NCBI GenBank assembly: GCA_013398275.1
Contig: VZSE01006234.1
Span: 718,932 to 782,931 of the forward strand
Source: Promerops cafer
Lineage: Eukaryota > Chordata > Aves > Passeriformes > Nectariniidae
Direction of reading: 5' to 3'
Length of the DNA: 64,000 nucleotides
The translations under genes and the position numbers were made by a program. Shown piece after piece: positions 60,215 to 64,000 of the stretch (within the stretch, counting starts at the first letter, position 1; each line of letters starts with the position of its first letter). The notes beneath the pieces are model-generated. The model saw only the letters and a list, made by a program, of their open reading frames with translations. It did no database searches and was not told the DNA's origin.

Positions 60215-62503
60215 GCAGGAGACATTTCAAAATAAGTTCTAAGAAATGCTTCTCTAAGCCTGGACCACCTTCATGCTCAATGGGGCAATCACACAGATTT
60301 CAGCCACTCAAATGCAACAAAGATTGGGGGCAGTCACCAAGTGATACTGGGACATCACCAAGGCCTGCAAATGCAAAGAAAGGGGAGGATGGGATCATGT
60401 CCCATGCCCCACTTTGCTAAGAGAATGAGTAACATCAGTATCTCACATTAAAGAGCTATTAATCAAAGCCATAGAAAACAGAAGCAAAGTCTGTTCAACC
60501 TTCAGCCCTGCTTTCCAGGCCGCTTATGCAGGAGGAAATTTTACACCAAGCCCACACAAAGCCTGGCAGTGTGTTTGCATGTCTAATTAAGCAGTCACAA
60601 ACTTAGGAAAATTAGTAACCAACAGCATGGCATTGCAGGATGTGTGTGAATGGGGAAATCCAGCAGCAGAGAAGCTGCTGGATCCACTGGCCCTGCCTCC
60701 AGCTCCCTCAACAGTGCTGCTGCTCTCACCTGCTTCACCATCCCCCAGAAATATCAGTACAGGAGGAGGCACTATCCTTAAGCTTTTCCCTATCTCATCC
60801 TCACAGCAGGGAGCAAAGTTGCCTCTCTTCAAGCCCTTTTGCCCAGCTTGGGCATAGGTGCTGAATAAATGAGGTGCTCTTCACTCACTGTCACTTCTGA
60901 GACACTCAATGAACAAGCAGATGGATTAGGAAACAAATGGAAAGGTAAACTCCAGGCAGCAAACCAGACTCCAGTTCTCCCAGCAGGACAGCAAGGAGCA
61001 ATCCAGAATCACACAGGTCTGCTCTTGGCAGGGGAGGTGTCAAGCAGGAGAGGAACAGAGAAACTACAGCTGAACACAGCAGCTTGCTCCAATCTCAATT
61101 TTGCTTCCTGCTTGCATGTAGGAGCATCTGAGCTTTAACACTTGAGTGTGCTGCCCACTTTTCACCTAGATAATTTTAAGCAAGCAAGAGACATTTCCTG
61201 GTCCCTGGATAGATCTACAGAGGGATCACTTTCGTTTTGGCTCCACTAAGAACCCATGGGTTTATCCAAAACCGAACAGAAGCAAGGGGAAGCTTCTCCC
61301 ATTTCCATGGATGCTGGTTCCATCCCTGATAGCACTGCAGGTGCAGCAGAACCTGTGAAATGTGCAGCAGGAGCAGCAATTCCTGCCTGAGAAAATAAAA
61401 GGGACAAATTTGACCAGCCAGGTCATGTCAGGTTTCAAGTCTGCTCCAGCCTGCCCCAGAACAGCCGCAGAGATAAAAAACAAAGGAGTGTGCAACATTC
61501 CTTCCTGAATATTCCAGCCTAAGGGTGAAAGTTGTGTAGCTTGGGGAAAGTCAGTGATGATGAGCATGGGGAGAGCTACCTGTGAGAGACCAGGGCCTGC
61601 TCTGGCAGCTACCTCTAACAGGGGCAGATGTGATGCTGGGGGACAGGAAACAAGAAGAAAAACTGGTTTTGTGTTTACATATCTTCCCTTCCCAAAGAGG
61701 GGTGAAGGGGCCAGAGCTCTACAAACTTCCACCATCTATCACAGCCAGTCCTCAGTCTTGTTAGCAGGAGACAGATGCTCCAGGGAGGCTTCCTGCCACA
61801 GGAACGCCAGAGAGATGGGAAGCTTGGACACCTGATGATTAAAAAACTCCACCCTTGTGAAAAAGTAATTCCGTCCCCACTGAGCTTCAACAAGCTTTTA
61901 TAGCAACTGGAGATGCAGGGAGCCAAGGAACACTAAGAAAGCCCCGTCCTTTTCCCCTTCAAGTGACTCAAGGACTCATAAACAGGTACTCAGGAGGGTG
62001 GGGACAGATGTTCCTTACTTAGCACTCAAGGCAATGGCTACATAGAAAGACCAGTCTCTGGTCTGGTCCTCAGGAACGCTTATGGCTGCATCTCCATCCT
62101 ATTTCCCAAGGATCACAGAGATGTTAGTACCAGGGAGCTGGGGAGAAAACTGTGCCTACATCAACCATTCAGGAAAAGAAATAGAAAGCAGTCAGGTTGT
62201 CCTGTTAGAAAAAAAACCAAAAACATTTTTGGCTACAACTCTAGGCTCCGGCCAGTCACACTCCACACCAAGCTGGGCAGGTATGGGAAGCCAGAGCCCC
62301 AGACCCTGGAGCTTTGCTTGAATCAGTTCAATTCGATTGCCGCTGTAAGGAATGGGCTCGAGCATGGAGTCCTGGCCATTCTGCCACCTCCGCATTGCTC
62401 ATCGTGTCCGTACCCACAAAAGCTAATGGGAAGTGCCCACTTCTGCAATCTTTACTCTCTAGGAAGTGATATGACTTGAGTGTTTCTGCATTAATAAATT
62501 ATT

Positions 62504-62527
62504 AAAAAAAAAAAAAAAAAAAAAAAA
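62504..62527. repeat. 24-base A homopolymer
   Basis: An uninterrupted run of 24 A on the plus strand (T in the TMEM184B transcript) begins about 35 nt after the TMEM184B stop codon. On the plus strand it is preceded by an AATAAA (in attaataaatt), which imitates a retroposed mRNA tail. Confidence 0.9.
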
Positions 62528-62561
62528 GGAAAATGACAGGCTGTGCTGGCAGTTTCCCCTC

Positions 62562-63869
62562 CTAGAATTCATCATCGGAGCTCAGCAAGAGGGTCTTCTC
62601 GTTGTCACGAGCACCGGAGCAGCTGTGGGAGCGCGAGATCACATGGCTGCCATTGCGCCAGGGTGGACCATGCTCCAGTGTCGACTGCTGGGTGTACTGC
62701 TGGTAGGCTGGAGAGAAGTTGTGGATGGCATCTTGGACAATGTCATGGGGATTCATGGTCTCCTTGAGGCTGCTGGAGATGCTCTTCATGGGAGCACAGC
62801 GACCTGTTTGGGTAAGACAGGAAGGGACAAGTAAAGAACACTGCTGCCTTCCCCACTCCCCTTAATATGAAGGTAAGGAGAACAGGGAACATGCAGTCCT
62901 AGATCCCGCAGAAGGTGCGTTACAGACTTCCTTAAGCAGCTGCTGCAGAAATGCCACACAAATGATGTTGAGTTTCACCAGTGGTGCTCCTAAATCCAGA
63001 CACTGTGAGCCAAGTGAATCCACCACAGCACCAAATGGGGGACACACCATGAGTATGGGACACACCCACAGTGACAACCTCCACTACACACTATTGGTGC
63101 TGGCCTGGGTGTGCAACAAATACAGCCAGGTAGGGCGGTGCTCCTCTAAACACTTTCAGAAGACAAAAACTAAGTAAATTCTAAAAATACAGAAGAAATG
63201 GCATTTGCCATTCCACTCACTGGAAATTAAGACTGCGAGGTGATATCAAAGTGCCCACGGGAAAGAGATCATACGAGTAAAAAGCAGCACAAAGTAAGGA
63301 AAGGAGGGAAACAGGCAGAACTAGAGGCAGAACTACCCCATGTGTCATGATGATACCATGAAGAAAGCAGCAGATGGAGAATGTACCACCCAAGTGCTAA
63401 GCACAGAGGGAAGCTGTCTCCTTCTAGGAGCTGCCATGTCTCATGGCTTCTAGGTTCCATTTCCAGTGTGGGCTTCTGGATCTGCTCAGTTCTGGGGATG
63501 AGCTCCCCAGAGAACCAAAGTATGCTAATCATCCGTGGCAATTATAGAAGTGAAGGGAGGCTGGGGTGAGAGCAGCTCCTTTGAGAGCCTGCGCAACTCT
63601 CCGGAGAGAGATTCCCACAGCTCTGACACAAATGCTCTAAAGCTACGCGTTAATGCCCACGCAGCTGTTTTACTACTTATAATCCAGACAACCCTAAAGC
63701 AGCTGTGTGAGGCAGTGGAGTTACAGACTTGCAAGGAAAGGGGAACAAGGGATAGGGCAGGTTGTAGGCAGGCTGGGAATCAGGAGAGAACAGCATCCCA
63801 GCTAAAAACCAACTGAGACAAACACAGAAAGCATGCTGTACCTACCGTATGGCCCATATGATGGAACAG
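62562..63869 (-). CDS. TMEM184B: TMEM184B, C-terminal exons (partial)
   Basis: Multi-pass membrane protein of the TMEM184/organic solute transporter alpha-like (DUF300) family, linked to axon maintenance and vesicular compartments; the transported substrate, if any, is unknown. The last exon 62803-62562 encodes GRCAPMKSISSSLKETMNPH, then DIVQDAIHNFSPAYQQYTQQ, and ends EKTLLLSSDDEF, the family C-terminus. A predicted 24-nt exon at 63869-63846 (AVPSYGPY) precedes it in the same phase. The membrane-spanning part and start codon lie to the right of the window. The last exon is certain; the microexon is a prediction from splice sites and phase. Confidence 0.9.
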
Positions 63870-64000
63870 CTGCATCAGGGACCAGTGGCCAAAGCAAGGG
63901 AGAGATAAAAGGAAGACGAGAGAAAGACAGAGACAGAGAAAGAGGAAATAACAAGAACTGAACAAGGCCCACCGCCAAAACATTCCCCACTGTACTGACC

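Larger units (their letters stand above)
59530..62561 (-). other. TMEM184B: TMEM184B 3' UTR with poly(A) signal
   Basis: The TMEM184B stop is at 62562-62564. The distal minus-strand AATAAA is at 59548-59553, implying a UTR of about 3 kb. It contains a dinucleotide hairpin at about 60180-60214 and a 24-base homopolymer close to the stop codon. No splice sites or other genes were seen inside. Shorter isoforms using other signals are possible. Confidence 0.6.

Noticed and set aside
1..64000. tRNA, rRNA, snoRNA or microRNA genes
   Set aside because: I looked for tRNA A/B boxes, snoRNA C/D boxes and long hairpins by eye and found none convincing. Covariance-model searches would be needed to exclude them.

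Overview
This window is vertebrate nuclear DNA, most likely from a bird and possibly a songbird. It has long introns with GT-AG borders. Its CR1 LINE fragments carry the avian 3' end, and one intronic LTR resembles the ERV-L-type LTRs common in passerines. The reconstructed proteins are close to their chicken and human orthologues. Strings of N sit in GC-rich promoter DNA, as in short-read assemblies. Nothing prokaryotic, viral-genomic or CRISPR-like is present.

The gene order is PICK1(+) - SLC16A8(-) - BAIAP2L2(-) - PLA2G6(-) - MAFF(+) - TMEM184B(-). This is the human 22q13.1 order, so the block is conserved synteny. I rebuilt five complete coding sequences exon by exon, with intron phases agreeing at every junction: PICK1 12 coding exons, 406 aa; SLC16A8 4 exons, 542 aa; BAIAP2L2 14 exons, 505 aa; PLA2G6 16 exons, 805 aa; MAFF 2 coding exons, 149 aa. 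TMEM184B is partial: its last coding exon, a predicted 24-nt microexon and its 3' UTR are here, and the rest lies beyond the right edge.

Layout. 1-3.7 kb: no gene, one GC-rich minisatellite. 3.7-5.6 kb: PICK1 promoter, badly assembled, with one CR1 apparently split in two and about 490 bp duplicated. 5.6-14.4 kb: PICK1. 14.9-22.1 kb: SLC16A8, convergent with PICK1. 22.1-27.1 kb: purine microsatellite and gene-free spacer. 27.1-38.9 kb: BAIAP2L2 and its CpG-rich upstream region. 39.5-54.7 kb: PLA2G6. 54.7-55.3 kb: shared CpG-rich head-to-head region of PLA2G6 and MAFF. 55.2-58.5 kb: MAFF. 59.5-64 kb: TMEM184B 3' part.

The genes do not form one pathway. They are a PDZ/BAR trafficking adaptor, an RPE lactate carrier, an I-BAR membrane-shaping protein, a calcium-independent phospholipase A2, a small Maf transcription factor and a multi-pass membrane protein. 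I found no undescribed system. The points most worth checking are the assembly error at the PICK1 promoter, the apparent loss of the usual BAIAP2L2 start codon, a GC-AG intron in PLA2G6, an in-frame 81-nt intron and AU-rich elements in MAFF, and the TMEM184B microexon.
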